Made by a program: the position numbers and the translations under genes. Under the pieces are notes generated by a model. It worked only from the letters and a program-made list of their open reading frames with translations, was not told where the DNA came from and searched no databases. From Duganella sp. BuS-21 (GTDB lineage: Bacteria > Pseudomonadota > Gammaproteobacteria > Burkholderiales > Burkholderiaceae_D): DNA of 64,000 nucleotides. This document shows positions 1 through 8,085 of the stretch, piece by piece (position 1 is the first letter of the stretch; the number at the start of each line of letters is the position of its first letter). Location: NCBI GenBank assembly GCA_041874725.1, contig CP097466.1:1550001-1614000 (forward strand). Direction: 5' to 3'.

Positions 1-263
1 CGGCCGTACTGCCGGACGCGCTGACGGCGGAAATGCAGCGCATCGCCGTGGAAGCCTACCGCGCGCTCGGTTGCGAGGGCTGGGGACGCGTCGACGTGCT
101 GCTGCGCGAACGCGACCAGCAGCCCTTCCTGCTGGAAGTGAATACCTCGCCGGGCATGACCAGCCATTCGCTGGTGCCGATGGCGGCGCGCGCGGAAGGC
201 ATTAGTTATGAAGCGTTGTGCGTGGAAATCCTGCGCACCGCGCGTTTGAAGATGAAGGGCTGA
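1..263 (+). CDS. ddlB: D-alanine--D-alanine ligase, C-terminal part
   Basis: Only the last 87 codons or so are present; the gene begins before the window. The reading frame is open from base 3. The product joins two D-Ala molecules with ATP for peptidoglycan precursors in the cytoplasm. The visible part is the end of the ATP-grasp fold: a GWGRVDVLL strand and then [14 protein letters not shown], whose Glu and Asn are the usual Mg-ATP ligands of the family. The stop lies 7 bases before ftsQ, so it is transcribed with the division genes, and ddlB followed by ftsQ-ftsA-ftsZ is the standard order of the dcw cluster. Confidence 0.95.
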   Translation, partial: AVLPDALTAEMQRIAVEAYRALGCEGWGRVDVLLRERDQQPFLLEVNTSPGMTSHSLVPMAARAEGISYEALCVEILRTARLKMKG

Positions 264-270
264 GTGGTAG

Positions 271-1071
271 ATGTGGCATGACGCGAAGGCTTTGAATGCA
301 ACCGCCAGCGGGCTGTTTGCGCTGACGTTGTTGGCATGCATAGCTTCCGGGGTGTGGTGGGTATCGCAGCGACCGATGTTCAACCTGCGCACGATCCGCA
401 TCGAGAATATCGCCGACGAAGACCTGAAGCATGTGAACCATCTGACGCTGCGGAACAATGCGCTGGGTCGGATCAAGGGCAACTTCTTCACCACCAACCT
501 GGATGCGGTCAGGTTGGCGTTTGAATCGGTGCCCTGGGTACGTCGCGCAACGGTGCGGCGCGAATGGCCGGACCAGTTGATCGTGGCGCTGGAAGAACAC
601 GAGGCGCTGGGCACGTGGGGCGAGGACGGCAGACTGTTATCGACCAAGGGCGATGTGTTCACCGCCAACCTGGCCGAGGCGGAAGAGGATCACGCGCTGC
701 CGGAGTTCGATGGGCCGGACGGCAGCGAGAAGGAAGTGTTGTCGCGTTACGCCGAGCTGCGCACCTGGTTTGCGCCGCTCAAGCTGGCGCCGCAGGCGTT
801 GTCGCTGTCCAGCCGCTACGCGTGGACGGTGAAGCTGGATAACGGAACGAGCGTGGCGCTGGGTCGGGAACAGACCAGCACCACGTTGAAGGAGCGGGTG
901 GACCGCCTGGTGGGGATTTATCCGCAACTGGTGGAACACCTGCCGAATATAGAGACGATAGACATGCGGTACCAGAACGGTTTGGCGTTGAGCGCATCGG
1001 GATTGAAGATTCCGGCGGAAGGCGCGAAACCAAAACCAACGGCAAAGAAAACGGCCCCAAAGCATAACTAG
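271..1071 (+). CDS. ftsQ: Cell division protein FtsQ
   Basis: A 266-residue bitopic inner-membrane protein of the divisome, linking FtsK to FtsB/FtsL. A short cytoplasmic N-terminus is followed by one membrane segment (about residues 14-32, LFALTLLACIASGVWWV), a POTRA region starting near FNLRTIRIEN (about 37-110; PWVRRATVRREWPDQL is typical), and then the FtsQ beta domain. The C-terminal tail is Lys/Pro rich (AKPKPTAKKTAPK). It sits 7 bases after ddlB and 14 before ftsA. The length and order match the family. Confidence 0.96.
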   Translation: MWHDAKALNATASGLFALTLLACIASGVWWVSQRPMFNLRTIRIENIADEDLKHVNHLTLRNNALGRIKGNFFTTNLDAVRLAFESVPWVRRATVRREWPDQLIVALEEHEALGTWGEDGRLLSTKGDVFTANLAEAEEDHALPEFDGPDGSEKEVLSRYAELRTWFAPLKLAPQALSLSSRYAWTVKLDNGTSVALGREQTSTTLKERVDRLVGIYPQLVEHLPNIETIDMRYQNGLALSASGLKIPAEGAKPKPTAKKTAPKHN

Positions 1072-1085
1072 CAGGCAGAGAAGAA

Positions 1086-2318
1086 ATGACAAAAGACGCG
1101 AAAAACCTGATCGTCGGCCTCGATATCGGCACCTCCAAGGTGGTGGCCGTGGTGGCCGAGGTGATGGGCGATGGACGCCACGAAGTGATCGGCCTGGGCC
1201 AGCATGAGTCGCGAGGCCTGAAGAAGGGCGTGGTGGTCAACATCGAAGCGACCGTGGAATCGATCCAGCGCGCGCTGGAAGAAGCGGAGCTAATGGCCGA
1301 CTGCAAGATCCGCAATGTCTATGCCGGCATCGCGGGCAGCCATATCCGCAGCTTCAATTCGAGCGGCATGGTGGCCATCAAGGACAAGGAAGTGACGGCC
1401 ACCGACGTAGCGCGCGTCATTGAAACGGCAAAGGCGGTTAACATTCCGACCGACCAGCAATTGCTGCATACGGTACCGCAGGAATTCATCGTCGACAGCC
1501 AGGAAGATGTGCGCGAGCCGATCGGCATGAGCGGCATCCGCCTGGAAGTGAAAGTCCACATCGTCACCGGCGCGGTGTCGGCGGTGCAGAACATCGTCAA
1601 GTGCGTGCGCCGCTGCGGCCTGGAAGTGTCGGACCTTATTCTGCAGCCGATGGCCTCCGCCGATGCCGTGCTGACGGTCGACGAGAAAGAACTCGGCGTG
1701 GTGCTGATCGACATCGGCGGCGGCACTACCGACGTGGCCGTGTTTTCGGACGGCGCGATCCGCCACACCGCCGTGATCCCGATCGCCGGCGACCAGATCA
1801 CCAACGACATCGCCATGGCCTTGCGCACGCCCACCACCGAAGCGGAAGAGATCAAGATCCGCTACGGCGTGGCCAAGCAGGTGTTGGCCGATCCGGGCGA
1901 ATCTCTGGAAGTGCCGGGACTGGGCGACCGTGGCCCGCGCAACCTGTCGCGCCAGGCGTTGGCGGCCGTGATCGAGCCGCGCGTGGAAGAGCTGTTCGCG
2001 ATGGTGCACCAGGTGGTGCGCGAGTCGGGCTACGAAGGCGTGCTGTCGTCGGGCATCGTGCTCACCGGCGGCACCGCGATCATGCCGGGCATGGTCGAAA
2101 TGGCGGAAGACATATTCCTCAAGCCGGCGCGTCTGGGCACGCCGGATTACCGTGGCCAGTTGGCCGACGTGGTGCGCAGCCCGCGCTACGCGACCGTGCT
2201 TGGCCTGTTGTTGGAAGCGAAAAAGCAGTACCTGCGTGGCCACATCGTCACGCGGCAGGATGGTTCGGTTAAGGCAGTTTGGCAGCGCATGAAGGAATGG
2301 TTCTTAGGTAATTTCTGA
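1086..2318 (+). CDS. ftsA: Cell division protein FtsA
   Basis: A 410-residue actin-like ATPase that anchors FtsZ filaments to the membrane and recruits later division proteins. The phosphate-1 loop is at the N-terminus (VGLDIGTSKV), phosphate-2 is near residue 208 (LIDIGGGTTDVAVF), and the adenosine motif is near residue 325 (LTGGTAIMPG). The C-terminus WQRMKEWFLGNF is the amphipathic membrane-targeting helix. An AGAGAAGAAATG context gives a purine-rich ribosome site. Unlike the tight ddlB-ftsQ-ftsA spacing, 171 bases separate it from ftsZ, and these hold a repeat and a possible ftsZ promoter. Confidence 0.97.
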   Translation: MTKDAKNLIVGLDIGTSKVVAVVAEVMGDGRHEVIGLGQHESRGLKKGVVVNIEATVESIQRALEEAELMADCKIRNVYAGIAGSHIRSFNSSGMVAIKDKEVTATDVARVIETAKAVNIPTDQQLLHTVPQEFIVDSQEDVREPIGMSGIRLEVKVHIVTGAVSAVQNIVKCVRRCGLEVSDLILQPMASADAVLTVDEKELGVVLIDIGGGTTDVAVFSDGAIRHTAVIPIAGDQITNDIAMALRTPTTEAEEIKIRYGVAKQVLADPGESLEVPGLGDRGPRNLSRQALAAVIEPRVEELFAMVHQVVRESGYEGVLSSGIVLTGGTAIMPGMVEMAEDIFLKPARLGTPDYRGQLADVVRSPRYATVLGLLLEAKKQYLRGHIVTRQDGSVKAVWQRMKEWFLGNF

Positions 2319-2325
2319 CAGTGTG

Positions 2326-2387
2326 TCGTTCCCGCGCAAGCGGGAATCCATGCTGAGTATAGGTTCCCGCCTACGCGGGAACGACGG
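2326..2387. repeat. Intergenic double-hairpin repeat (REP/BIME-like)
   Basis: Two GC-rich hairpins face each other: GTTCCCGC-GCAA-GCGGGAA, then GTTCCCGC-CTAC-GCGGGAAC, bounded by TCG and CGAC. Closely similar copies occur at 62932-63012 (two hairpins) and, as a single degenerate unit, at 54501-54532. It lies in the ftsA-ftsZ gap just past the ftsA stop. It has no T-run, so it is not a classic terminator; it is probably a dispersed repeat of this genome. Confidence 0.75.
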
Positions 2388-2436
2388 TAGCTAAATTTTT
2401 TTATATTAAACCGCAGTTTTCAATCCCCAGTTCTCC

Positions 2437-2442
2437 TACAAT
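2437..2442 (+). promoter_or_regulatory. Possible -10 box of an ftsZ promoter
   Basis: TACAAT lies 47 bases before the ftsZ start in an AT-rich stretch downstream of the repeat. I see no convincing -35 box at 16-18 bases upstream, so this is a weak call. The 171-base gap and the known habit of ftsZ to have its own promoters make one plausible. Confidence 0.3.
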
Positions 2443-2489
2443 TATGAGCACTGGCGCTTGAAAACCGCATTCTGATAGGGAGTTACATC

Positions 2490-3716
2490 ATGGAGTTCGA
2501 TATGGTCGATAACGCAGCTTTGGGTACCGTCATCAAGGTCGTCGGCGTCGGCGGTGCGGGTGGCAATGCGGTACAACACATGATCAATAAAGGCATGTCG
2601 GGCGTCGAGTTCATCGCCGCCAATACCGATGCCCAGGCACTGTCCACTTCCAAGGCGCACAACGTCATCCAGATCGGCGAGACCGGCCTGGGTGCGGGCA
2701 TGAAGCCTGAAGTCGGTCGCAGGCTGGCCGAAGAATCGCGCCAGCGCATCGAAGACTCGTTGCGCGGCGCGCACATGGTCTTCATCGCTGCCGGCATGGG
2801 CGGCGGCACCGGCACCGGCGCCGCACCGATCGTCGCTGAAGTGGCGAAGTCGCTGGGCGCGCTGACCGTGGCCGTGGTATCGAAGCCGTTCTCGCACGAA
2901 GGCCAGAAGTGCATGGACATCGCCGATGAAGGACTGGAGCAGCTGTCGGCCAACGTCGACTCGCTGATCGTGATCCTGAACGAAAAGCTGGAAGAGATCT
3001 ACGAAGACGAATCGCTGATCGAATGGCTGCAACACGCCGACGATGTGCTGAACAACGCCGTTGCCGGTATCGCCGAGATCATCAACGTGCCGGGCCACAT
3101 CAACGTCGACTTTAACGACGTCAAGACCATCATGGGCGAGCAGGGCAAGGCCATGATGGGCACCGCCACCGCCTCGGGCGTGGACCGTGCACGCATCGCC
3201 GCCGAACAAGCCGTGGCTTCGCCGCTGCTGGACGGCGTGGACCTGTCGGGTGCTCGCGGCGTGCTGGTAAACGTCACCGCCTCGCGCGGCCTGAAAGGTA
3301 AAGAGATCAAGGAAGTCATGGCCGCCGTGCGCGCCTTCGCGGCGCCGGACGCTTCGATCGCACAGGGCATCGCCTACGACGACGACATGGGTGACAACAT
3401 CCGTGTGACCGTGGTGGCCACCGGCCTGGGTAAAACCAAGAAGCACGTGCAACTGGTTCCGCAGCAGATGCTGCGCACCGGCACCCACAACAGCCCGATG
3501 ATGCCATCGGCTGCCATGGGCGGCGCGGCTGCTACGCAAGGCCTGTCGATGGGCGCTGCCGGCGGCATGGGCGGCGGCGCATCGCCAGCCTTCGACGGCA
3601 TGAAGGCGCCAGCGGTATGGCGTCGCGAGTCGGCCTCGGAGCAGGTGCGTGCGATGGAGAAGAACGGCATGGAAACCTACGATATTCCGGCTTTCCTGCG
3701 TAAGCAAGCCGATTAA
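2490..3716 (+). CDS. ftsZ: Cell division GTPase FtsZ
   Basis: A 408-residue tubulin homologue that forms the cytokinetic ring. The tubulin signature GGGTGTG is at residues 104-110. The T7 synergy loop NVDFNDVKT (206-214) carries the two catalytic Asp that complete the neighbouring subunit's GTPase site. A Gly/Met/Ala-rich linker (about 325-370) precedes the conserved C-terminal peptide YDIPAFLRKQAD, which binds FtsA and ZapD; zapD is also in this window, at 27385-28140. The ribosome site GGGAG lies 9 bases before the ATG. A strong terminator follows. Confidence 0.98.
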   Translation: MEFDMVDNAALGTVIKVVGVGGAGGNAVQHMINKGMSGVEFIAANTDAQALSTSKAHNVIQIGETGLGAGMKPEVGRRLAEESRQRIEDSLRGAHMVFIAAGMGGGTGTGAAPIVAEVAKSLGALTVAVVSKPFSHEGQKCMDIADEGLEQLSANVDSLIVILNEKLEEIYEDESLIEWLQHADDVLNNAVAGIAEIINVPGHINVDFNDVKTIMGEQGKAMMGTATASGVDRARIAAEQAVASPLLDGVDLSGARGVLVNVTASRGLKGKEIKEVMAAVRAFAAPDASIAQGIAYDDDMGDNIRVTVVATGLGKTKKHVQLVPQQMLRTGTHNSPMMPSAAMGGAAATQGLSMGAAGGMGGGASPAFDGMKAPAVWRRESASEQVRAMEKNGMETYDIPAFLRKQAD

Positions 3717-3741
3717 GGCATACTGCCGGTTCTATCCGGGC

Positions 3742-3775
3742 AAAAGCCGCGCCTTGGGGCGCGGCTTTTTATTTA
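3742..3775 (+). terminator. Rho-independent terminator of ftsZ
   Basis: AAAAGCCGCGCC (3742-3753), loop TTGG, then GGCGCGGCTTTT (3758-3769), followed by a T-rich run. It is a 12-bp stem starting 25 bases after the ftsZ stop and closing the dcw transcript. Confidence 0.93.
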
Positions 3776-3794
3776 TTTTTATTAGGAGTCATCC

Positions 3795-4298
3795 ATGACC
3801 ATCAAAATCGGCGACCAGCTGCCAGAAGGCACCCTGTCTGAATTCATCGAAACCGAAACCGAAGGCTGCTCGCTCGGCCCTAACACGTTCAACGTACAGG
3901 ATCTGGTCAAGGGCAAGAAGATCGCCATCTTCGGCCTGCCGGGCGCCTATACCCCAACCTGCTCGGCGCAGCACGTGCCGGGTTACGTCAAGCACGCCGA
4001 TGAGCTGAAAGCCAAGGGCGTGGATGAGATCTGGTGCATCTCGGTCAACGACGCCTTCGTGATGGGCGCGTGGGGCCGCGACCAGAAAGCCACCGGCGTG
4101 GTGCGCATGATGGCCGACGGTAACGCCGCCTATTCGAAAGCACTGGGCCTGGACGCCGACTTCAGCAAGTTCGGCATGGGCACCCGCTCGCAGCGCTACT
4201 CGCTGCTGGTCGACAACGGCGTGGTCACCCAGCTCAACATCGAGCAGGGCGGCAAGTTCGAAGTCTCCAACGCTGAAACCCTGCTGGGCCAGCTGTAA
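3795..4298 (+). CDS. Peroxiredoxin, Prx5 type
   Basis: A 167-residue cytosolic thiol peroxidase that reduces H2O2 and organic hydroperoxides. The peroxidatic Cys56 is in the family motif PGAYTPTCS. Other cysteines are Cys25 and Cys81; Cys81 lies in IWCISVND, and I cannot say which, if either, resolves. The length and the AIFGLPGAYTPTCSAQH core match the AhpE/PMP20/Prx5 group, many of which use glutathione or glutaredoxin. The ribosome site AGGAG is 8 bases before the ATG. It is monocistronic, bracketed by terminators. Confidence 0.93.
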   Translation: MTIKIGDQLPEGTLSEFIETETEGCSLGPNTFNVQDLVKGKKIAIFGLPGAYTPTCSAQHVPGYVKHADELKAKGVDEIWCISVNDAFVMGAWGRDQKATGVVRMMADGNAAYSKALGLDADFSKFGMGTRSQRYSLLVDNGVVTQLNIEQGGKFEVSNAETLLGQL

Positions 4299-4304
4299 TA
4301 CACC

Positions 4305-4330
4305 AACGGCGCTTCGGCGCCGTTTCTTTT
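4305..4330 (+). terminator. Rho-independent terminator of the peroxiredoxin gene
   Basis: AACGGCGC, a TTCG tetraloop, GCGCCGTT (4305-4324), then TCTTTTT. It ends only about 10 bases before the next start codon, at 4341. Confidence 0.9.
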
Positions 4331-4340
4331 TGCGCGCACA

Positions 4341-5030
4341 ATGAACCGCAGCTCCCTGTCCATACTGGTGGTGGAAGACCATGCGACGATCGCCCGTCAG
4401 ATCGTCGAGTTCCTCGATGGGCTCAAGTGGCAGGCCGACCATGCTGCCAATGGCGCGCTGGCGATCGAGCTGGCCACACGCGAGGTCTACGACGTGGTGC
4501 TGCTGGACCTGAACCTGCCCGATATGGATGGGCTGGAAGTATGCCGCGCCATCAAGGCGCGCGCGCCGCGCAATCTGCCGGTGCTGATGCTCACCGCGCG
4601 CGATGCCTTTGAAGACAAGGCGCGCGGCTTCAGCGAGGGCGCGGACGATTACCTGACCAAGCCTTTCGACCTGCGCGAACTGGCGCTGCGCTGTGAAGCG
4701 CTGGCGCGTCGTGGGCAGCTGCACCTGGACCAGGAAATGCGCGTCGGTCCTTTGACGCTGCTGTTGCGCGAAAAGCGCGCCGTCTACAACGATGTGCCGG
4801 TGGCGTTGACGCAGGCCGGCTTCAAGATCCTGCTGGCCATGTGCGGTGCGTATCCGCAGGCGGTGTCGCGTTCGGCCTTGTTGCATGCCCTGTGGGGCGC
4901 GGAGCCGCCGGACAGCGATGCGCTCAAGTCGCACGTCTATGCGCTGCGTAAGCAGCTGGAGCAGGTTGGCGCGCCAAAGATGATCGTCACCATTCCGCAG
5001 CTGGGCTACCGGCTGGCGCTCGATGTTTAA
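4341..5030 (+). CDS. OmpR-family response regulator
   Basis: 229 residues. The receiver domain (about 6-120) has phosphoacceptor Asp56 in VVLLDLNLPDMDG, acidic pair Glu12/Asp13 and switch Lys107 in YLTKPFD. The winged-helix DNA-binding domain (about 130-229) ends HVYALRKQLEQ...IVTIPQLGYRL, typical of OmpR/PhoB. It overlaps the sensor kinase gene downstream by 8 bases. The start is odd: the ATG comes about 10 bases after a terminator T-run with no Shine-Dalgarno sequence, and no other in-frame ATG precedes the receiver core. A tandem direct repeat at 6246-6266 before the esterase gene is a plausible target. Confidence 0.93.
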   Translation: MNRSSLSILVVEDHATIARQIVEFLDGLKWQADHAANGALAIELATREVYDVVLLDLNLPDMDGLEVCRAIKARAPRNLPVLMLTARDAFEDKARGFSEGADDYLTKPFDLRELALRCEALARRGQLHLDQEMRVGPLTLLLREKRAVYNDVPVALTQAGFKILLAMCGAYPQAVSRSALLHALWGAEPPDSDALKSHVYALRKQLEQVGAPKMIVTIPQLGYRLALDV

Positions 5031-6237
5031 ATCGATCCGGCATGGCTTGTTTGCCGCACTGGCAGGATTCACGGTGCTGATTTGTCTCGGCTACACCGCG
5101 CTCGCGTTGGTCATTTCCTATGTGACGGAAGACATGCTGGTGGACCGGCTGCTGGAACGGGAAGCGGTCGCCGTCAGCGCGCACTTTAGCCGGTATGGCG
5201 AAGTGCCGCCGCCGCGCGATGAACTGATCCGCATCTACCGCAGCGTGGATGCGCTGCCCGCGCCGGTGCGGGCGCCGGCCGCCGCCGGCCGTGATCGCGC
5301 CGAGATCTCCACCGATACGGGGCCGCACTACCACTTGCGCGTGCTGGATCTGCCCGGCGCGCAGCGTATCTACCTGCTGGCCGACGTGCGCCCGCTGCAG
5401 GTGGTGTCCAAACTGTTCCAGGAAGTCGGCGGCTTCCTGACTGCCGTTGCACTGGGACTGATCGTGCTGGCGCTATTGCTGGCTTACTTGCTGTCGCGGC
5501 GACTGGTGTCGCCGTTGCAGGTTCTGGCGGACGAATTGCGCCGCCACGCATCGCCCGGCCCGGTCGTGTTCAGCGCGGTGGCGCGGCAGGACGAAATCGG
5601 CTACCTCGCGCAGAAGCTCGGCGCCACGCTCACTGAACTTCACGCGTCGTTGAACCGCGAGCACGCCTTCACGCGCGACGTCGGCCACGAGCTGCGCACG
5701 CCGCTGACGGTGATGAACAACACGCTGCGGCAGGCCGCATCCCGCTCGCTGGATGCGCAGGAAGTGGCGCAGCTACAGGCGGGCCTGGACGAGATGACCA
5801 ACACGGTCGACCTGCTGTTCGCACTCGCCCGCGCCGAACACATCGCCGCCGAAACGTTCGACCTGCGCGGCTGCATTGAAGAGAGCCTGCTGCGTCAACT
5901 TGATGAGAAAACCGCCGGCGAGGACCGGCTGCTGCTGCAATTGCCGGAACGGCTGGAGGTGATCGGCAGTCGCCATCTATGCACGCTGCTGATCAATAAC
6001 TGCGTGGGCAATGCGGTGTTCCATGGCGGGCCGGCCGCGCGGCTGCAACTGACTTTCGCGGACGGCGTGCTTGTCGTCGGCAACTCCGTCGATCCCGATC
6101 ATGCGGGGGGCATGCAGGGCTTCCAGCACGGCCAGCACCTGTTGCTGCGCATCGCCGAGGCCATGCAATGGCAGATCAGCTTCCACGCCGGCGCGGCGGC
6201 CTACCGCGTCGACATCGTGCCACTGCGCCCGCGCTGA
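5023..6237 (+). CDS. Sensor histidine kinase with degenerate ATP-binding motifs
   Basis: A 404-residue inner-membrane kinase, partner of the overlapping response regulator. Membrane segments are at about 12-33 and 136-156, with a roughly 100-residue periplasmic sensor between them and then a HAMP-like linker (SRRLVSPLQVLADEL). The phosphorylated His222 is in the H-box GHELRTPLTV. In the ATPase domain the N-box is recognisable (INNCVGNAVFHG), but the G1 box (normally DxGxG) reads VVGNSVDPDHAGG and the G2 region reads GFQHGQHLLLRIAEAMQW in place of the usual GxGLGL. This matches a subgroup with a shortened ATP lid or weak kinase activity; I infer reduced or altered activity rather than a dead gene. 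Confidence 0.88.
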   Translation: MFKSIRHGLFAALAGFTVLICLGYTALALVISYVTEDMLVDRLLEREAVAVSAHFSRYGEVPPPRDELIRIYRSVDALPAPVRAPAAAGRDRAEISTDTGPHYHLRVLDLPGAQRIYLLADVRPLQVVSKLFQEVGGFLTAVALGLIVLALLLAYLLSRRLVSPLQVLADELRRHASPGPVVFSAVARQDEIGYLAQKLGATLTELHASLNREHAFTRDVGHELRTPLTVMNNTLRQAASRSLDAQEVAQLQAGLDEMTNTVDLLFALARAEHIAAETFDLRGCIEESLLRQLDEKTAGEDRLLLQLPERLEVIGSRHLCTLLINNCVGNAVFHGGPAARLQLTFADGVLVVGNSVDPDHAGGMQGFQHGQHLLLRIAEAMQWQISFHAGAAAYRVDIVPLRPR

Positions 6238-6245
6238 AAGAGGAC

Positions 6246-6266
6246 GGATTTCACCTGGATTTCACC
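6246..6266 (+). promoter_or_regulatory. Direct-repeat OmpR-type operator before the esterase gene
   Basis: GGATTTCACC at 6246-6255 is repeated exactly at 6257-6266, an 11-bp period. Tandem repeats one helical turn apart are the usual binding pattern of OmpR/PhoB regulators. The site is 9 bases past the sensor kinase stop and 48 before the esterase start, so it is the natural target of the adjacent two-component system. Confidence 0.6.
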
Positions 6267-6313
6267 GCGGGTTTTCTACGCTGCCTATTCTTCAACTTTG
6301 AATGGTAGGCGCT

Positions 6314-7189
6314 ATGAAAATCCTGATCACTCTCGTCCTGTTGACATGTACTTCCTTGCCGGTACTCGCGCAAGTGAAGTCACTGGTACACAAGGAGGAA
6401 AAACGGCGCTATCTGGTGTACACGCCGCCGTCTTACGACAGCCAGCCGCAGAAAACCTTCCCGATCGTCTTCAACTTCCACGGCAGCGGCATGACGATGG
6501 CCGAGCAAATGCTGTACACGCAGATGAACCGGGCGGCGGACCGCCACCAGTTCATCGTCGTCTACCCTTTGGGCATCAAGAATGATTGGAACGTCGGCTT
6601 CGGCATGCCCTACCTAGAAGGCAGCGATGACATCGGCTACACCGAAGCGCTGCTCGCCAAACTCAAACAGGACTATCGCGTGGACGGCCAGCGCGTCTAT
6701 GCCACCGGACTGTCGCGCGGCGGCTTCTTTACGCTGCGCATCGCCGCCGAATTGCCGCAGCTGTTCGCGGCGGTGGCGTCAGTCGGTGGGCCGATGCCGG
6801 AGCCGGTGGTGCAGCACCACGTCAAACCCGGCAAGGTCGGCGTGCTCCTCATCCACGGCACGGCGGACAAGGTAGTGGCCTACGACGGCAAGCCGGGCGG
6901 CTACCTGTCGGCGCAAGACAGCTACGCCTACTGGCTGAAGCGCAACGACATCAGTGCGGCCGCTAGCCGCCGCACCATCAACCCCGACACCGGCGACGGC
7001 ACGGACGTAAGCTGGATCGAACAAAGCAACGGCCAACAAAGCGTAGCGCTGGCAACGGTGCGCGAAGGCGGCCACACCTGGCCCGGCGCCGACGCCTTCA
7101 ACGTCGGCCTCCCCATCGGCAAAACCACCCGCGACATCGACGCCAATGAAGTCATCTGGCAGTTCTTCGAAAAGCACCGGGTCAGATAG
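6314..7189 (+). CDS. Secreted PHB-depolymerase/feruloyl-esterase family hydrolase (LpqC-like)
   Basis: 291 residues from the second in-frame ATG, chosen because a signal peptide (MKILITLVLLTCTSLPVLA) begins there and AGG lies 4 bases upstream; an ATG at 6302 would add four residues. The alpha/beta-hydrolase fold has an oxyanion segment FNFHGSGM, nucleophile Ser134 in TGLSRGG, a DKVV region that may carry the acid residue, and a C-terminal GGHTWPG holding the His. The family cleaves extracellular esters such as polyhydroxybutyrate or feruloyl/acetyl groups on plant polymers; the substrate here is unknown. The direct repeat just upstream suggests control by the preceding two-component system. 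Confidence 0.85.
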   Translation: MKILITLVLLTCTSLPVLAQVKSLVHKEEKRRYLVYTPPSYDSQPQKTFPIVFNFHGSGMTMAEQMLYTQMNRAADRHQFIVVYPLGIKNDWNVGFGMPYLEGSDDIGYTEALLAKLKQDYRVDGQRVYATGLSRGGFFTLRIAAELPQLFAAVASVGGPMPEPVVQHHVKPGKVGVLLIHGTADKVVAYDGKPGGYLSAQDSYAYWLKRNDISAAASRRTINPDTGDGTDVSWIEQSNGQQSVALATVREGGHTWPGADAFNVGLPIGKTTRDIDANEVIWQFFEKHRVR

Positions 7190-7214
7190 CTTCCGCTGCC
7201 GGCTGTAGCGTGCG

Positions 7215-7991
7215 TCAGTAGATGTCGCCAAAGTCGTGCTTGGCTTTGAACAGGGTCGAGTCGATGGTGAACGAGTCGTCGGACTGCACGGCGAAGTAGT
7301 CGCGCGTTTCTTGTGGCGCGCTGTGCAGCAGGCTGCGGATGGCTGTTACGCGCTCGGCCGGCGTGCGCATGCGTGCGGTCCATTCGTCGAATTGCATTTC
7401 CAGTTTCCAGTCATTGACGCGCTCGGCCTTAAAGCCGGCGTCGCCCAGCATGCGCAGCCATTCCGATGGCCGGTAGTCGCGCACGTGCGAGGCGTCGCGC
7501 AGCAGTTCCACCGCCTGCAAGGTGGTGTCGTGCAGCGGCGTTTCCGGCGCCGTGATGTCGATGATGATCGCCACGCCGCGCGGCTTCAGCACGCGCTTGA
7601 TTTCGCGCAGCGCGGCCGGCACGTCCAGCCAGTGGTGCGCCGAGAAGCGCGTGACCACCATGCAGAACGAGGCGTCGGCGAACGGCAGCGCGGCGACGTC
7701 GCCTTGCCGCGTAACCAGATTGTCCAGCCCACGCTCGCGCGCCGCGCCCGCCACCACCGCCAGCATCTCGGGCGACAAATCATAGGCCGTCACCGATTCC
7801 GCCACCGGCGCCACCGCGAAGCCGGCGTGGCCCGCGCCGCAGCCCAGGTCCAGCACCACCGGACGCTTGGGCAGCGCGGCGGCCATCGCGCGCAGCATGG
7901 CCAGGTCCGCGCCTTGCGCGTGGACGCTGCTGGTGAGGTAGGCACTGGCGGTATTGCCGAACTGCTCGGCGACGACGGCTTGCTGTTGCAT
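7215..7991 (-). CDS. Class I SAM-dependent methyltransferase
   Basis: 258 residues. Motif I is VVLDLGCGAGHAG (about 45-57), followed by VTAYDLSPEML (acidic residue for the SAM ribose) and a GDVAALPFADASF motif. This is a Methyltransf_11/UbiE-like small-molecule enzyme. The substrate is not visible. It is convergent with the esterase gene and divergent from the XRE regulator at 8086, with 94 bases between the two starts containing a set of inverted half-sites. I infer it is the target of that regulator. Confidence 0.85.
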   Translation of the reverse strand: MQQQAVVAEQFGNTASAYLTSSVHAQGADLAMLRAMAAALPKRPVVLDLGCGAGHAGFAVAPVAESVTAYDLSPEMLAVVAGAARERGLDNLVTRQGDVAALPFADASFCMVVTRFSAHHWLDVPAALREIKRVLKPRGVAIIIDITAPETPLHDTTLQAVELLRDASHVRDYRPSEWLRMLGDAGFKAERVNDWKLEMQFDEWTARMRTPAERVTAIRSLLHSAPQETRDYFAVQSDDSFTIDSTLFKAKHDFGDIY

Positions 7992-8041
7992 GATGTTTTC
8001 TCCAAAAGTGGGATCAGTCAGGGCAGAATAGGCGTGTTTTT

Positions 8042-8069
8042 ATCCTGTAACAAGCCTAGGATTTATCCT
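8042..8069. promoter_or_regulatory. Candidate operator between methyltransferase and XRE regulator genes
   Basis: Three five-base half-sites in alternating orientation: ATCCT (8042-8046), AGGAT (8058-8062) and ATCCT (8065-8069). The last two form AGGAT-TT-ATCCT. The cluster ends 16 bases before the regulator start, in a divergent promoter region, as expected for an autoregulated HTH protein. Confidence 0.45.
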
Positions 8070-8085
8070 GGTATCGAGACCTACC

